A stretch of DNA of 64,000 nucleotides from Pseudomonas deceptionensis (GTDB lineage: Bacteria; Pseudomonadota; Gammaproteobacteria; Pseudomonadales; Pseudomonadaceae): the NCBI RefSeq assembly GCF_900106095.1, contig NZ_FNUD01000002.1, positions 1 through 64,000 of the forward strand. The letters run 5' to 3'. The position numbers were made by a program, and so were the translations under genes. A model generated the notes under the pieces. That model made no database searches and was not told the origin of the DNA. It saw only the letters and a list, made by a program, of their open reading frames with translations. Below are positions 45,101-54,150 of this stretch, in pieces. How positions within the stretch are numbered: the stretch's first letter is position 1; every line of letters begins with the position of its first letter.

Positions 45101-45440
45101 GCAGTGACTTGAGCGTGTCGCTATTCAAATACAAACGCTCATCGCCCTGGCGCATCAACTCGGTTTGTACACGTGGCTTGATATCCATCGACAAGTTGTC
45201 GCTGGCCTGACCATAGCTCAGGGCGGCAGTGCGCAAGAACCCCTTGTGCTCATGAATGCTTTCCATCAGCCGCGCGAAATCGAAGTCGGTCTTCTCCCAT
45301 TCCTCCTGCAGCACCCGGTTAACCGCCCAATAACTCATGCTCACCAGCAACAGGGCCAGCCATATGAGCAGGAACATCAGTTTGTGAAGTCTCATTGAAC
45401 TCAGTGCCAGTGCACCGAGACGTACCTTTGCTTGCTTCAT
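42189..45440 (-). CDS. RcsC-like hybrid histidine kinase (HK-REC-HPt)
   Basis: 1083 residues from the ATG at 45440. Transmembrane helix 20-42, periplasmic sensor about 43-325, second helix about 326-350, PAS-like region 375-465, phosphoacceptor His495 ([13 protein letters not shown]), ATPase N, G1 and G2 boxes ([25 protein letters not shown]), a degenerate receiver-like stretch about 725-820, an intact receiver with Asp891 (VITDVNMP), and a C-terminal HPt domain with His1021 (HRMHGS). This is the full chain needed to pass phosphate to an RcsB-like regulator, two of which lie past the fimbrial operon. Divergent from the pilin gene over a 190-bp region. RocS/RcsC/PvrS-type sensors of P. aeruginosa are the closest known analogues. 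Confidence 0.88.
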   Translation of the reverse strand: MKQAKVRLGALALSSMRLHKLMFLLIWLALLLVSMSYWAVNRVLQEEWEKTDFDFARLMESIHEHKGFLRTAALSYGQASDNLSMDIKPRVQTELMRQGDERLYLNSDTLKSLPFTVSQRGSFTPDNMQGAYAFGVQLTDLFAAYWSNSYHSAPQVFVFSPANQFTIAVPGIDDTREYAWLFKSNFFEVEKRLHDALVPARDAINSEHLVWLRAPPDLIQNHKYIVGAIGVDISPRFMPAPDEDGTVVLAALVDVSDVSDQKRLLMRPTNSRLTLISPAGDVLLGDDPQVGKLPLGLSFTRDGLRFKLSSGGTEPWIGLYATSYQNFFGYAIWPVMGAVCLLLLFVLIGWRVNRWYRAQIIEPAQRASQSLTESEEFSRVMLDSAPVGLCVVERGTGVVLLENQRAHEWQGTPELIALLKRDYDAQEPGEVQIEVAGRHLQACFAFTRYKGKDVVLCGFNDVTRHVDDANLMEQARRSADEASKAKTMFLATMSHEIRTPLYGVLGNIELLELTPLNGRQHEYLQTIQRSSTVLFQLISDVLDVSKIESGQMAVETKTFSPLDVFEDAVRSYSAAASNKGLKIFACADATLPALLCGDAVRIRQIINNLLSNAIKFTDSGQVVLRLKVTDIESGHVSLQWQVSDSGVGISEQQLSLLFKPFSQVGGSERAGGAGLGLSICSRLSELMGANLRVVSEPGLGSSFSLHIRLPIVSGSLVNSADIDLDEVSIYVHAPFKDVGQSLIDWLGRWGARAKVLPASETKDSNAILLDVDPDPLQASQWQGERVIATASGRSLPQRTSRGWEVNAHDIRAIARTLMQVARGTVPEVTASVAEPVANMALSVLVAEDNPINREILKEQLQALGVQVTLAEDGVQALLRWDEASFDLVITDVNMPRLDGYQLARRLRELDPQVPIIGVTANALREEGEQCLEAGMNVWLVKPLSLTTLRQTLSAYCPQSARGQLPALEVPAAVLPADDLEGWITLSPMMQRLFITTMQEDLAKAQQALQEANTSKLVGHVHRMHGSFATVGAVTLTAACNECENALLNEPLSLESSSGIKALLQRLNNVVSRLVDGELNPGDK

Positions 45441-45630
45441 GATTAAGTGCCGTTGGTTTCGCTGGCAGGAACTGCAGGCCAAGGATACAGAGAGAAGCAG
45501 AACAGGAATCGTCTGATGGGGCTCGCCTCCTCCAAATTGCATCCTGTGCACCACCTGCTACGGCAAGCCGTGAACAGGGAGCAATAAATAATGGATATCA
45601 CACACCACTTGTTTGTAGAGGGCTTCTCAC

Positions 45631-46206
45631 ATGTTTCAGAAAATGGGCAAATACACCGCACTGTGCGCGTCATCGCTGCTGGTCATGATAGCTGTTAACG
45701 CTCACGCGGCAGATGGTCAGGTTGAGTTCACCGGCAGCATCAACGACAACGCCTGCACCATCAACAGTGGGGTTCTGAAGACTTCGGTTGATATGGGCCA
45801 GGTTCGTATCGCCGACTTTGCCAATACCGTTGGCTCTACTGCAGGCTCTACACCGTTCTCGGTCTCGCTGGAAAATTGCAGCACGTCCACCCTGAAAAAC
45901 GTTTCGATCAAGTTCAGCGGCCAGCAATCGGCAACGGATGACACCGTTCTGGGCATGAGCGGGGCGAACCAGGTGACGGGCGTAGGCATCCAGATCAACG
46001 ACGCACGCACCGGCAGCAAACTGCCGTTGAACACAGCCAGCACCGATTACGTGCTGCGCCCTCAGACCAACACCTTCGACTTTACGGCCTCTTATGTGCG
46101 CCTGGTGGCGGACACCGCGGCCGTACCTGAGGGAGCCGCAGCCGTACGCGGCATCGGCACCGGTAAAGTCAACGCTCTGGCCAGCTTCGACGTTACCTAC
46201 AAGTAA
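45631..46206 (+). CDS. Major fimbrial subunit (chaperone-usher pilin)
   Basis: 191 residues. Signal peptide MGKYTALCASSLLVMIAVNAHA, then a type 1 pilin fold: VEFTGSINDNACTINSG and VSLENCSTSTLKNVSIKF hold the disulphide pair, and the protein ends with the donor-strand style VNALASFDVTYK (beta-zipper with penultimate Tyr). First gene of the operon and followed by a very strong hairpin, as expected of a subunit needed in excess. Confidence 0.92.
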   Translation: MFQKMGKYTALCASSLLVMIAVNAHAADGQVEFTGSINDNACTINSGVLKTSVDMGQVRIADFANTVGSTAGSTPFSVSLENCSTSTLKNVSIKFSGQQSATDDTVLGMSGANQVTGVGIQINDARTGSKLPLNTASTDYVLRPQTNTFDFTASYVRLVADTAAVPEGAAAVRGIGTGKVNALASFDVTYK

Positions 46207-46213
46207 CCCATGT

Positions 46214-46258
46214 GTTTAACGCCAGAGCTCGCGCCAATCGCGAGCTCTGGCGTTAAAC
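46214..46258 (+). terminator. Perfect 20-bp hairpin after the major pilin gene
   Basis: Two 20-base arms (46214-46233 and 46239-46258) pair perfectly around the loop CCAAT. No T-run, so it is likely an mRNA-stabilising or attenuating structure between pilin and chaperone genes rather than a full stop. Confidence 0.85.
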
Positions 46259-46272
46259 CGAGGACACCCGTT

Positions 46273-46968
46273 ATGCGTTTAAAAGTTGCAGCCTTTCTGG
46301 CATTGGCAGCGGGCTTCTGGCTGCCCCAGCTTCAGGCTGGCGTCAATGTGGCCTCCACCCGCGTTGTGTATCAAAGCAAGGACAAGGAAGCCAACCTGGG
46401 CCTTTCAAACTCGGGCGACGACGTACCGTATCTGGTGCAGTCCTGGGTCAGTCCATTTGATAACAAGGATGAGAGCGCGGATGAATTCATCATCACCCCG
46501 CCGCTGTTTCGCCTGGATGCCAACAACCAGAACATCTTGCGGATTATTGCCACCGGCACGCAGAACCTTCCCAGCGATAAAGAAAGCCTGTTCCTGGTCA
46601 ACGTAAAAGCGATTCCGGCCATGAGTGCCGAGCAGAAGAACAAGAACGTCCTGCAGATTGCGCTCAAGACCACGATCAAACTGTTTTATCGCCCCACCAA
46701 CTTGAAAGGCTCTCTGCCGCAAGCCGTGGAACAACTTCAATGGCGTGTCGAAAACGGCAAGCTGAGTGTGCATAACCCGTCGGGTTTTAACGTGGTGGTC
46801 AGTGAATTACTGATCAACAACAGCGCCAGCAAAGACATACCCGAAGTCATCAGGCCGGGCAGCACCGTCACCACCGGCACACCGCTGAAAAACAGCGACA
46901 CGCTGGTGCTCAGCTACATCAATGAATACGGCAGCACGGTCAAGGCCGCCCCCGTCACCGCGCATTGA
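46273..46968 (+). CDS. Periplasmic fimbrial chaperone (PapD-like)
   Basis: 231 residues, ATG at 46273 right after the hairpin; upstream in-frame residues fall in the hairpin and are not used. Signal peptide RLKVAAFLALAAGFWLPQLQA. PapD-type two-domain chaperone: STRVVYQSKDKEANLGLSNS, FIITPPLFRLDANNQNILRI with the conserved PPLFRL, and KTTIKLFYRPTNL (FYRP motif) at the domain junction. Donates a beta strand to pilins before handing them to the usher. Confidence 0.95.
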   Translation: MRLKVAAFLALAAGFWLPQLQAGVNVASTRVVYQSKDKEANLGLSNSGDDVPYLVQSWVSPFDNKDESADEFIITPPLFRLDANNQNILRIIATGTQNLPSDKESLFLVNVKAIPAMSAEQKNKNVLQIALKTTIKLFYRPTNLKGSLPQAVEQLQWRVENGKLSVHNPSGFNVVVSELLINNSASKDIPEVIRPGSTVTTGTPLKNSDTLVLSYINEYGSTVKAAPVTAH

Positions 46969-47001
46969 TCACTGGATGACAACACTGAAAGGACTCCCCT
47001 C

Positions 47002-49635
47002 ATGCTGCGATTGCGCATGTGCGCCTTCGCGCGCCAAAAAAAGTATTGGAACACTCTGATCCTTGGTGCTGTCGGCTTCACAACGACCGCCGTTCAAGCG
47101 GGCTACAGCTTCGACTCTTCCTTTCTGGAAATTGGTGGCGGCAACGCTACGGCCGAAGTGTCCGAGCAGGTCAAATCCATGAGCCAAGGGCAATTGCCCG
47201 GTATTTACCGTGTCGACCTGTCTGTGGATAACCGCCTTGTAGAGCAACGCGACCTGCGTTTTATCCGCGAAACAGCACAGCAGACATCGACCCCCAACGG
47301 CCTGTTCCCCTGCTTCTCTCTTGAAGCCATGACTGATCTGGGCATCGATCCGACGCGACTGAAAAACGCTGATATCAGCGTCGACAATTGCGTGTACTTC
47401 AACCGTGACCTCGCCGGTGTCACTTACAACTACGACTTCAACAAACAGCTCCTGGACCTGCAAGTGCCCCAGGCGTACATCGGCAGCGTGCCGTTCGCAA
47501 CGCGCCGCAAGGGCTGGAGCGATGGCGAGCAAGTAGCCTTTGCCAACTACAACTTTTCCGGTAGCCATTTCGAAACCCAATACGGTAACCGCCAATCCCA
47601 GTTCGGCAGTGTGCGCAGCGGAATCAACAGCGGAGCCTGGCGCTTTCGCAACTTCTCGACCTGGCAAAAAAGCACCAGCGTCGACGGCAAGTGGAACTCC
47701 GTGGACACCTATGTCCAGCGCGACCTGGGTAACCTGATGGCCATCGCCACGATCGGTGAAAGCTCAACCGACAGCGATTTGTTTGACTCTATTTCGTATC
47801 GCGGCGCGGGTATTGCCTCGGATCTGGACATGCTGCCCGATGATTCGCGCAACTTCGCCCCCGTCGTACGCGGTGTGGCCAACGGCCGCTCACTGGTGAC
47901 ATTGCGCCAGCGCGGCTACGTGATCAGCGAACAGTGGGTACCGTCCGGCCCGTTTGCCCTCAAGGACCTGTACTCGACCTCGGGCAACGGCGATATCGAA
48001 GTCACCATCGAAGGCCCCAATGGCGAATTGCAGGTGTACACCCAGTCGTTTTCTTCCGTGCCGTACATGCTGCGCGAAGGGCAACAGAGCTACGCCGTGA
48101 CTGCGGGGCAATATCGCCCGGCAGACGGCACGCTGAATCAACAAGCACCCGGTTTTGTACAAGGCACCTACCGGCGCGGCTTGACCGATGGCACCACCCT
48201 ATTCGGCGGCACCGTCATCAGCGAGCAGTACCGATCAGCGCTACTGGGCTTTGCTCACGACTTTGCGGGTTTCGGTGCGATTTCCCTGGACGTGACCCAT
48301 GCCATCAGCGATGACATGGGGCCCGGGAGCGAGACCCTGTCGGGCCAGTCGTTTCGTTTTCGCTATTCCAAATCCATCGACCTGACAGACACCAACTTCA
48401 GCCTGATTGGCTATCGCTATTCCACCAGCGGTTATTACAGCTTCAACGAGGCCATCAACGCCCGCGCCAACGACTCGCTCGCCCCTTATATCGATGAGGC
48501 GGTCAATGACAGCGGGGTGTTTTCCCCCTACATCAGCGGCCACCTGAAAAGCAGTTTCAGCGCCAACGTCTCGCAGCAATTCGGCGACTGGGGCGGCATG
48601 TACGCCAACCTGAGCAAAACCGATTACTGGAACATGGCCAAGAGCAACACCTCGATGCAGTTGGGCTACAGCTTCAGTGCCGGCAGCGCTTCGTACAACC
48701 TGGGCCTGGCGCAGAGCAGCGGCATGGGCAGTGACGTGCGCAGCGTGTCACTGAGCGTGAGCATCCCGCTGGGTAATCCGGGCACCAGCAACAGCCGCAT
48801 CGGTTTGAGCACCAACCAGGACTCAAGCGGCAATGCCAGCCGCTCGGCCACGTTCGGCGGTTCTCATTTTCAAGACAACGCCCTGTCCTACAGCCTGGGG
48901 GTGAATCAGCAAGTCAGCGACCAGGAGCGCGTGCTCGGCGGCTCGGTGGCGGCCCGTTACAACGCGGCCAATGCCATTTGGCACGGTGCTTACAACAGCG
49001 ATCAAAACATGCGCCAGACCGACTACGGCGTAGAGGGTGCGCTGGTCGCCACCGGTGACACGCTGATGTTCACCCAGCCCTTGGGCGAGACCAACATCAT
49101 CGTTGCCACGCCCGGCGCCGCCAACGTTGGGGTGCGAACCAAAAGCGGGGTTAAAACCAACAGCGGCGGCTACACGATCATTTCTTCGGCGCAGCCTTAC
49201 CGTAAAAACCGCGTGTCGCTCAATACCGATTCGTTATCGGACAACACCGATATCGAGCAACTGGTTCAGGAGGTGACGCCCAATCGCGGGGCCTTTGTTC
49301 TGGCCAATTTCGAAACCCGCAACGGCCGCCGACTGTTGCTCACCATCAGCTCAAGCAATGGCAAGCCTGCACCGTTTGCCGCCGAAGCCATGCTCTACGG
49401 CCCTGACGACAGATTGCTGAGCAGTGCGATGGTGGCCGACAAAGGCCGGGTATTTTTGACCGGCGTGCCCGACAAGGCGCGGCTGCTGATCAACGTCAAC
49501 GGCCAGCCCTGGTGCGCCAGGGATCTGGACCTGAACGCACACACCCTTCCAGAAGCGGGCATCGGACAACTGCATATCAGTTGCGATGCCCGATTGACCT
49601 CAACTGACAAAAATCAAGGCACTCCCGATGCATAA
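47002..49635 (+). CDS. Outer-membrane fimbrial usher (FimD/PapC family)
   Basis: 877 residues. Signal region, then the periplasmic N-domain (YSFDSSFLEIGGGNATAEVS and GQLPGIYRVDLSVDNRLVEQ), the 24-strand barrel (GLTDGTTLFGGTVISEQYRS, many alternating aromatics), plug region (FAPVVRGVANGRSLVTLRQR), and C-terminal domains ending with cysteines in WCARDLDLN and LHISCDA. Exports and assembles the pilus. Preceded by AAAGGA; overlaps the adhesin gene by eight bases. Confidence 0.96.
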   Translation: MLRLRMCAFARQKKYWNTLILGAVGFTTTAVQAGYSFDSSFLEIGGGNATAEVSEQVKSMSQGQLPGIYRVDLSVDNRLVEQRDLRFIRETAQQTSTPNGLFPCFSLEAMTDLGIDPTRLKNADISVDNCVYFNRDLAGVTYNYDFNKQLLDLQVPQAYIGSVPFATRRKGWSDGEQVAFANYNFSGSHFETQYGNRQSQFGSVRSGINSGAWRFRNFSTWQKSTSVDGKWNSVDTYVQRDLGNLMAIATIGESSTDSDLFDSISYRGAGIASDLDMLPDDSRNFAPVVRGVANGRSLVTLRQRGYVISEQWVPSGPFALKDLYSTSGNGDIEVTIEGPNGELQVYTQSFSSVPYMLREGQQSYAVTAGQYRPADGTLNQQAPGFVQGTYRRGLTDGTTLFGGTVISEQYRSALLGFAHDFAGFGAISLDVTHAISDDMGPGSETLSGQSFRFRYSKSIDLTDTNFSLIGYRYSTSGYYSFNEAINARANDSLAPYIDEAVNDSGVFSPYISGHLKSSFSANVSQQFGDWGGMYANLSKTDYWNMAKSNTSMQLGYSFSAGSASYNLGLAQSSGMGSDVRSVSLSVSIPLGNPGTSNSRIGLSTNQDSSGNASRSATFGGSHFQDNALSYSLGVNQQVSDQERVLGGSVAARYNAANAIWHGAYNSDQNMRQTDYGVEGALVATGDTLMFTQPLGETNIIVATPGAANVGVRTKSGVKTNSGGYTIISSAQPYRKNRVSLNTDSLSDNTDIEQLVQEVTPNRGAFVLANFETRNGRRLLLTISSSNGKPAPFAAEAMLYGPDDRLLSSAMVADKGRVFLTGVPDKARLLINVNGQPWCARDLDLNAHTLPEAGIGQLHISCDARLTSTDKNQGTPDA

Positions 49636-50554
49636 CCAACGGCAAAAAAAGCCCAATAGATTACTTTTCGGTTTTGGGCTGCTGTTTTTTCTGATCCTTA
49701 GCATTGCCTGCCCACAGGCATTTGCGATTGAAGGCAGCATGGAGTGTCGCGGGCTCGGGACCGGCTCAGCGACGAATTTCACTAATCTCGGTAATCTGCA
49801 ACCCAACGAATCCTTCCGCGTTTCCATGTCTGCGAATTGCACGGCAGTGCGCACGTTCGCGAGCGGAGCATCACTGGGGCAGTTCAATCGTTACCTCGTC
49901 GGCTCAGCAGATGACGTAGCTATCTTTCACACAAACTCGCAAAAAATTGTCCCTTTACAACAGCCCGGCTACGTAGGACCGGTGTGCCTACCATTAACCT
50001 GCACCCGATTAACTGCGGGTACGCCTTTTATATATGAAGTGTTAGTCATAGGGCGTACGGGCTCAGGATTTGGCAGATACGAGCTCGCAGTGTTACTCAA
50101 TACCACCATGATCGGTTCACCCACCTACAACGAACATCTTCAGTCATTTGACATCACGTACACCGTAGCTAAACCCGGCTGCAAAATGGTGACGAACAGC
50201 ACCCTGGACCTGCCATTCGGCACATTGAGCAGCAACGACTTTGCGACCTCACAGCAAATCGCAAACATTACAATGAACTGCCCCGACGCCTCTCAGGTAA
50301 CTGCAAGCCTGAGTCCCACGCAGAGTTCTACCGGCGCAGCAGGTACCAGCTATACCACGCTGCCCCAGCTGTTGATGGTCGCCACTTGGGCCGATTACAA
50401 CTCCGCCGTGAACTTCAACGTTCCACGCACATTTGCGTTCACAGCGGGCACGAACACTATTAGCCTGGGCTTTCGCCCAAAGCTGATATCCCCTGACGCC
50501 ACGCCGAGCGGAAACTTCTCCAGCCAGTACACCCTCAACATCACCTATCTCTAA
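49628..50554 (+). CDS. Two-domain fimbrial tip adhesin
   Basis: 308 residues, overlapping the usher stop. Signal peptide with a long hydrophobic core (LLFGFGLLFFLILSIACPQA FA). Residues about 35-185 form a unique cysteine-containing domain (MECRGLGTGSATNFTNLGNL; GPVCLPLTCTRL), a likely receptor-binding domain. The C-terminal part (GCKMVTNSTLDLPFGTLSSN to the end FSSQYTLNITYL) is a pilin domain, the usual tip-adhesin layout. Codon use and base composition are less GC-rich than in the flanking usher and pilins. Ligand unknown. Confidence 0.82.
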   Translation: MHNQRQKKPNRLLFGFGLLFFLILSIACPQAFAIEGSMECRGLGTGSATNFTNLGNLQPNESFRVSMSANCTAVRTFASGASLGQFNRYLVGSADDVAIFHTNSQKIVPLQQPGYVGPVCLPLTCTRLTAGTPFIYEVLVIGRTGSGFGRYELAVLLNTTMIGSPTYNEHLQSFDITYTVAKPGCKMVTNSTLDLPFGTLSSNDFATSQQIANITMNCPDASQVTASLSPTQSSTGAAGTSYTTLPQLLMVATWADYNSAVNFNVPRTFAFTAGTNTISLGFRPKLISPDATPSGNFSSQYTLNITYL

Positions 50555-50574
50555 TCAAACTCGGGAGATCGACC

Positions 50575-51054
50575 ATGAGATTTTCGCTCTCGCTGGCGGC
50601 TGCACTGGCCTGCACGCCAGCCTTCGCGGCCACCGATACGGTCACCATAAACGTAAGTGGCACCCTCACCCGGCCGCCCTGCACGCTGACCAGCAGTAAA
50701 ACCCTGAGCGCCAACTTTGGCAGCTTGCCCTACGACCAGATCGCCAGTGCACCCTTGATCGATATCCCGGTCACCCTGAGCTGCCCGAGCAATTCGTCAT
50801 TGAACATCAGCATCAAGGCGGCAAGCGCCGTTTCAGGCTCAACCACCCAGGCATCCGCGGGCAAGAGTAACCTGGCCTATTCGCTACTCTGGAACAGTGA
50901 TAATTCGGCGGCGAACATCACCGGGGTGAAACGCTCCCTGACCAACCAGAGCGGTGCCGTGAATCTGAGTTTGAAGGCCAAGCTGATCGCATTGGGTGCA
51001 TTGACCGAAGGCGCGTTCAGTACCACGGCCGTTATCAACATCGAGTACCTGTGA
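50575..51054 (+). CDS. Minor fimbrial subunit
   Basis: 159 residues. Signal peptide RFSLSLAAALACTPAFA, then TVTINVSGTLTRPPCTLTSS and IPVTLSCPSNSSLNISIKA with the pilin disulphide pair; ends TAVINIEYL, a donor-strand pattern. Probably an adaptor or terminator subunit. 20 bases after the adhesin gene. Confidence 0.88.
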   Translation: MRFSLSLAAALACTPAFAATDTVTINVSGTLTRPPCTLTSSKTLSANFGSLPYDQIASAPLIDIPVTLSCPSNSSLNISIKAASAVSGSTTQASAGKSNLAYSLLWNSDNSAANITGVKRSLTNQSGAVNLSLKAKLIALGALTEGAFSTTAVINIEYL

Positions 51055-51055
51055 G

Positions 51056-51580
51056 ATGTTAATGCACGTCAAAAAAAGCCCGTGGGTAACGCTGCTGTCA
51101 GCCGTAACGCTGAGCCTGAGCACGGCCGGTTACGCTCAGGACACCACTCAGTTAGAGGTCAGCGGCACCCTGACAAAACCATCGTGCACAGCCCACTTTC
51201 CAACCTCGCAAACTATTGATATCCCCAAGACGAACCTTAATTCGCTGAAGTCGGATATCACCGACTGGACCGATGTGGCGCTGGATTTCCAATGCGTCAC
51301 AGGCAGCCAGGTGCTTGTACGTTTTAGCGCGGGGAATGGCTCTTTTGACAGCAGCACACTGCGCACCACCCTCGACAGGCTTGGGCTCAAAACCCGCCTG
51401 AGTGACATGACCAGTACTGCAAGAGTGATGGACTTGAAGCTGGGCGAGCAACTGGTCCTCCCGGTCGAAGACACACAGCTCAAACTCCAGCTCTCCGTGC
51501 GACCGGTCAAGACCGGAACAGAGCTGCCCGCAATTGGCAGCTACAGCTCAACGCTGTTGATGGAAATAACCTATCTGTAA
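51056..51580 (+). CDS. Minor fimbrial subunit
   Basis: 174 residues (ATG 51056, possibly 51062). Signal peptide VTLLSAVTLSLSTAGYA, LEVSGTLTKPSCTAHFP and VALDFQCVTGSQVLVRF with the pilin cysteines, end TLLMEITYL. Directly follows the previous subunit gene (one base), sharing its pattern; the pair may be duplicates that diverged. Last gene of the operon, convergent to the response-regulator gene with nine bases between. Confidence 0.86.
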   Translation: MLMHVKKSPWVTLLSAVTLSLSTAGYAQDTTQLEVSGTLTKPSCTAHFPTSQTIDIPKTNLNSLKSDITDWTDVALDFQCVTGSQVLVRFSAGNGSFDSSTLRTTLDRLGLKTRLSDMTSTARVMDLKLGEQLVLPVEDTQLKLQLSVRPVKTGTELPAIGSYSSTLLMEITYL

Positions 51581-51589
51581 CCCGGCCAA

Positions 51590-52243
51590 TCAGGCAAACA
51601 GATTGGCCTTGACGCACAGGATCAGCAGCGCTTGATCGTTATCGACATTGAGCTTGCGCATCGCCGAAATCTTCAGGGTACTGACGGTTTTAATACTGCG
51701 ACTAAGGCTCTGGGCAACCTCCCCCAAACTCACACCCGTTGCGAACAGGCGCAGAACTTCAAACTCCTTGACGGTCAACTGGCTTAGCCTCTGCGCTAAG
51801 CCATCAACATCATCACTCGATGCACCATCAGGGGGGGCTTGCTGGAAATGCCCCTCACGATAAAACGCATCCAGCGCCACCAGTATTTGTTCAAGCCCCG
51901 CGCTTTTCGAAATAACCCCGCTGATACCCAACTCATACAGCCAGCTCAAAACCTGCGGGTTGGAAATCACCGTCAGGATCAATACCCTGGGCTCAGGAAA
52001 ATGCCGGCGCAGGTACTCCACCAGGCGGGTGCCGTCGCCGTATTGATCGTCACCCGGCATGTTGTAGTCGGTGATGATGACGTCAGGGCGCAGCTGCGCA
52101 ATTTTGTCGATCAGTTCTGACGAACTCATCGCTTCGCCCACGACTTTGAACCGCGGGTCGCGCTCGATAATTTCACGTACCCCCATCAAGACAATCGGGT
52201 GATCGTCAGCCAGTAAGACTCTCATTTGCGGCATGGCAGGCAT
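51590..52243 (-). CDS. RcsB-like LuxR-type response regulator 1
   Basis: 217 residues. Receiver with DDHPIVLMGVREII, phospho-Asp59 in IITDYNMPGDDQYGDG (the MPGD.YGDG stretch is typical for RcsB) and lysine in ISKS; C-terminal LuxR helix-turn-helix (LSQLTVKEFEVLRLFATGVS, SRSIKTVSTLKISAMRKL). Expected to receive phosphate from the HPt of the RcsC-like kinase and to act on the fimbrial promoter. Confidence 0.9.
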   Translation of the reverse strand: MPAMPQMRVLLADDHPIVLMGVREIIERDPRFKVVGEAMSSSELIDKIAQLRPDVIITDYNMPGDDQYGDGTRLVEYLRRHFPEPRVLILTVISNPQVLSWLYELGISGVISKSAGLEQILVALDAFYREGHFQQAPPDGASSDDVDGLAQRLSQLTVKEFEVLRLFATGVSLGEVAQSLSRSIKTVSTLKISAMRKLNVDNDQALLILCVKANLFA

Positions 52244-52267
52244 GACTCCGATGCTGATAAAGCTCCA

Positions 52268-52918
52268 TTACTGTTCAAACGGATCCGCCTTGATGCAGTA
52301 AGTGATCAAGGCATGATCATTCAGCACTTCCAGCTTGCGCATGGCCGATACTTTCTGGGTGCTGACTGTTTTAACGCTGCGATCAAGCAGACGGGCAATG
52401 TCACCCACACTGCTCCCCGATACAACCAGCCGCAACACTTCAACTTCCCGAGGCGAGAGCGTGGAAAATCGCTCATCAATGACTTTAGGATTGATCATCA
52501 CCGAAGTGGCGGGAGCAGCAGGCGCTTCATATGGCCGGTCATTGGCCAGTGCACTCAGTGCCTTGCCGATTTCTTGATGGATATGACTTTTTGCGATCAC
52601 CCCCGCTACACCCATTTCCAGCAAGCGCGAAATAATCAACTGATTGCTCACCATCGTCAGCACCAGAATTTTCACGGCGGGGAAATGCTCGCTGATGTAC
52701 TCAATCAGTTGCAGCCCATCGCCATAAGTATCATCACCGGGCATGTTGAAATCGGTAATCACCAGGGCAGGCTGATGCAACGCCAACTGCTCGACCAACT
52801 GCGAAGAATTGAGGGCCTCGCCAGCCAGGGTGAAGCACTCATCACGTTGAATCACTTCCCTAAGCCCTACCAAAACCACCGGGTGATCATCGGCAATCAC
52901 TACCCTTAATTCGCGCAT
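52268..52918 (-). CDS. RcsB-like LuxR-type response regulator 2
   Basis: 216 residues, the same architecture as its neighbour and clearly a paralogue: DDHPVVLVGLREVI, phospho-Asp56 in VITDFNMPGDDTYGDG, LuxR domain FSTLSPREVEVLRLVVSGSS, DRSVKTVSTQKVSAMRKL. Separated from regulator 1 by 24 bases. Heterodimers between the two are possible. Confidence 0.9.
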   Translation of the reverse strand: MRELRVVIADDHPVVLVGLREVIQRDECFTLAGEALNSSQLVEQLALHQPALVITDFNMPGDDTYGDGLQLIEYISEHFPAVKILVLTMVSNQLIISRLLEMGVAGVIAKSHIHQEIGKALSALANDRPYEAPAAPATSVMINPKVIDERFSTLSPREVEVLRLVVSGSSVGDIARLLDRSVKTVSTQKVSAMRKLEVLNDHALITYCIKADPFEQ

Positions 52919-52942
52919 TGCCTGCTCCAGTGATGATTCGAA

Positions 52943-54139
52943 CTAATTCCATGATGGCCTAGAGCTATCCTCAAGCAAAAGAGTTTCAAAATCGGTGCAC
53001 GATAAAGCACCGCAAATCAGGAAGCCCTGAACTTGATCACATTCAATGCTACGCAGGAATGCAAGCTCTGCCTGGGTCTCTACGCCTTCAGCGACAACCG
53101 TCAGCCCCAGCTTTCGGCTCAATTCCACGAGGCTGCGCAAGGCGGATGCCATGTTCTCATTTTCGACACAACCATGTACCAGTGAACGATCGATCTTGAG
53201 TTCACTGAACGGTGTTGAGACAAGGTTGAAGTAAGAACTGAACCCCTGACCAAAGTCGTCCTGAGCCAGGCCAAAGCCCATCATGCGCAACCGACAAGCA
53301 CCAGCGTAGTAGTTACTGAGTTCCTCTGTGGTAGAACTCTCCATCAGTTCAAAAATGATGCTGCGCGGCTCCCCGCCATCAGCCACCACATAATCGCGCA
53401 AGCGGTCAGCCAGATCGTGGTTATCCAGCAAATGGGTCGGCAGGTTGATTGAAACCGGGATATCCCACCCCTGCTCGCGCCACTGCCTTTGGGCTTGCAG
53501 CGTTTGCTCCAGCATCAACCACAACAGACGCTCTTCCAGCCCCTGAAGAATCAGGACGGGAAGGAAGTCTTTCGGCAATAACAGCCCGACCTCGGGATGC
53601 ACCCAACGCACCAGTGCTTCAGCGCTGAGAATATTGCCGTTGCGCAGCGACTTCTTGGGCTGGTACCAGGCCTGAATCTGGCCGTTACCCATAGCCTTTT
53701 CGATACTTTTCGGGTCAATCTCTATGGCTAATGCAGGGTCTACTTCACCGTTGATGCGGAAAATAGCCATCCGCTCTTTCAAGTGCATGACCGCATTGAA
53801 CTCGACCGGCTTTGAGATCAAACCCACCACCGAAATACCCAGATTTTTCGCCGCCAGCCCCGCACTGATCAACATCCGCCGTGACGATGCACTCATCAGC
53901 GCCAGTGCAGGCCGTTTTTTAAGGACGGCAACTTTCTGGATCAATTGCACGCCGTCCATGACGGGCATGAGTAAATCACTGAGCAACAGGTCATAGTCAT
54001 TACGCGCCAGACATTCCAACGCGCCATCTCCATCCCAAACAGTGTCAACTGTAAAGCCACCCACTTCATTGAAAACAGTCAGCAAATACTCATGCTGAAA
54101 GGGGTGGTCCTCAACGACCAGTACACGATAGGGCTTCAC
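52943..54139 (-). CDS. PvrR-like response regulator with EAL domain (c-di-GMP phosphodiesterase)
   Basis: 398 residues. Receiver 1-125 with Asp55 (LLLSDLLMPVMDG), then an EAL domain from about 150. Catalytic signature appears complete: EALVRW (Glu174), SINLPTHLL, FELMESSTTEE, DDFGQGFSSY, LKIDRSLV and VAEGVET. It should therefore degrade cyclic-di-GMP when phosphorylated or dephosphorylated by a cognate kinase. PvrR of P. aeruginosa, which represses CupD fimbriae, has the same layout and stands next to pvrS and rcsCB. Confidence 0.92.
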   Translation of the reverse strand: MKPYRVLVVEDHPFQHEYLLTVFNEVGGFTVDTVWDGDGALECLARNDYDLLLSDLLMPVMDGVQLIQKVAVLKKRPALALMSASSRRMLISAGLAAKNLGISVVGLISKPVEFNAVMHLKERMAIFRINGEVDPALAIEIDPKSIEKAMGNGQIQAWYQPKKSLRNGNILSAEALVRWVHPEVGLLLPKDFLPVLILQGLEERLLWLMLEQTLQAQRQWREQGWDIPVSINLPTHLLDNHDLADRLRDYVVADGGEPRSIIFELMESSTTEELSNYYAGACRLRMMGFGLAQDDFGQGFSSYFNLVSTPFSELKIDRSLVHGCVENENMASALRSLVELSRKLGLTVVAEGVETQAELAFLRSIECDQVQGFLICGALSCTDFETLLLEDSSRPSWN

Positions 54140-54150
54140 TTGCCCCTCCT

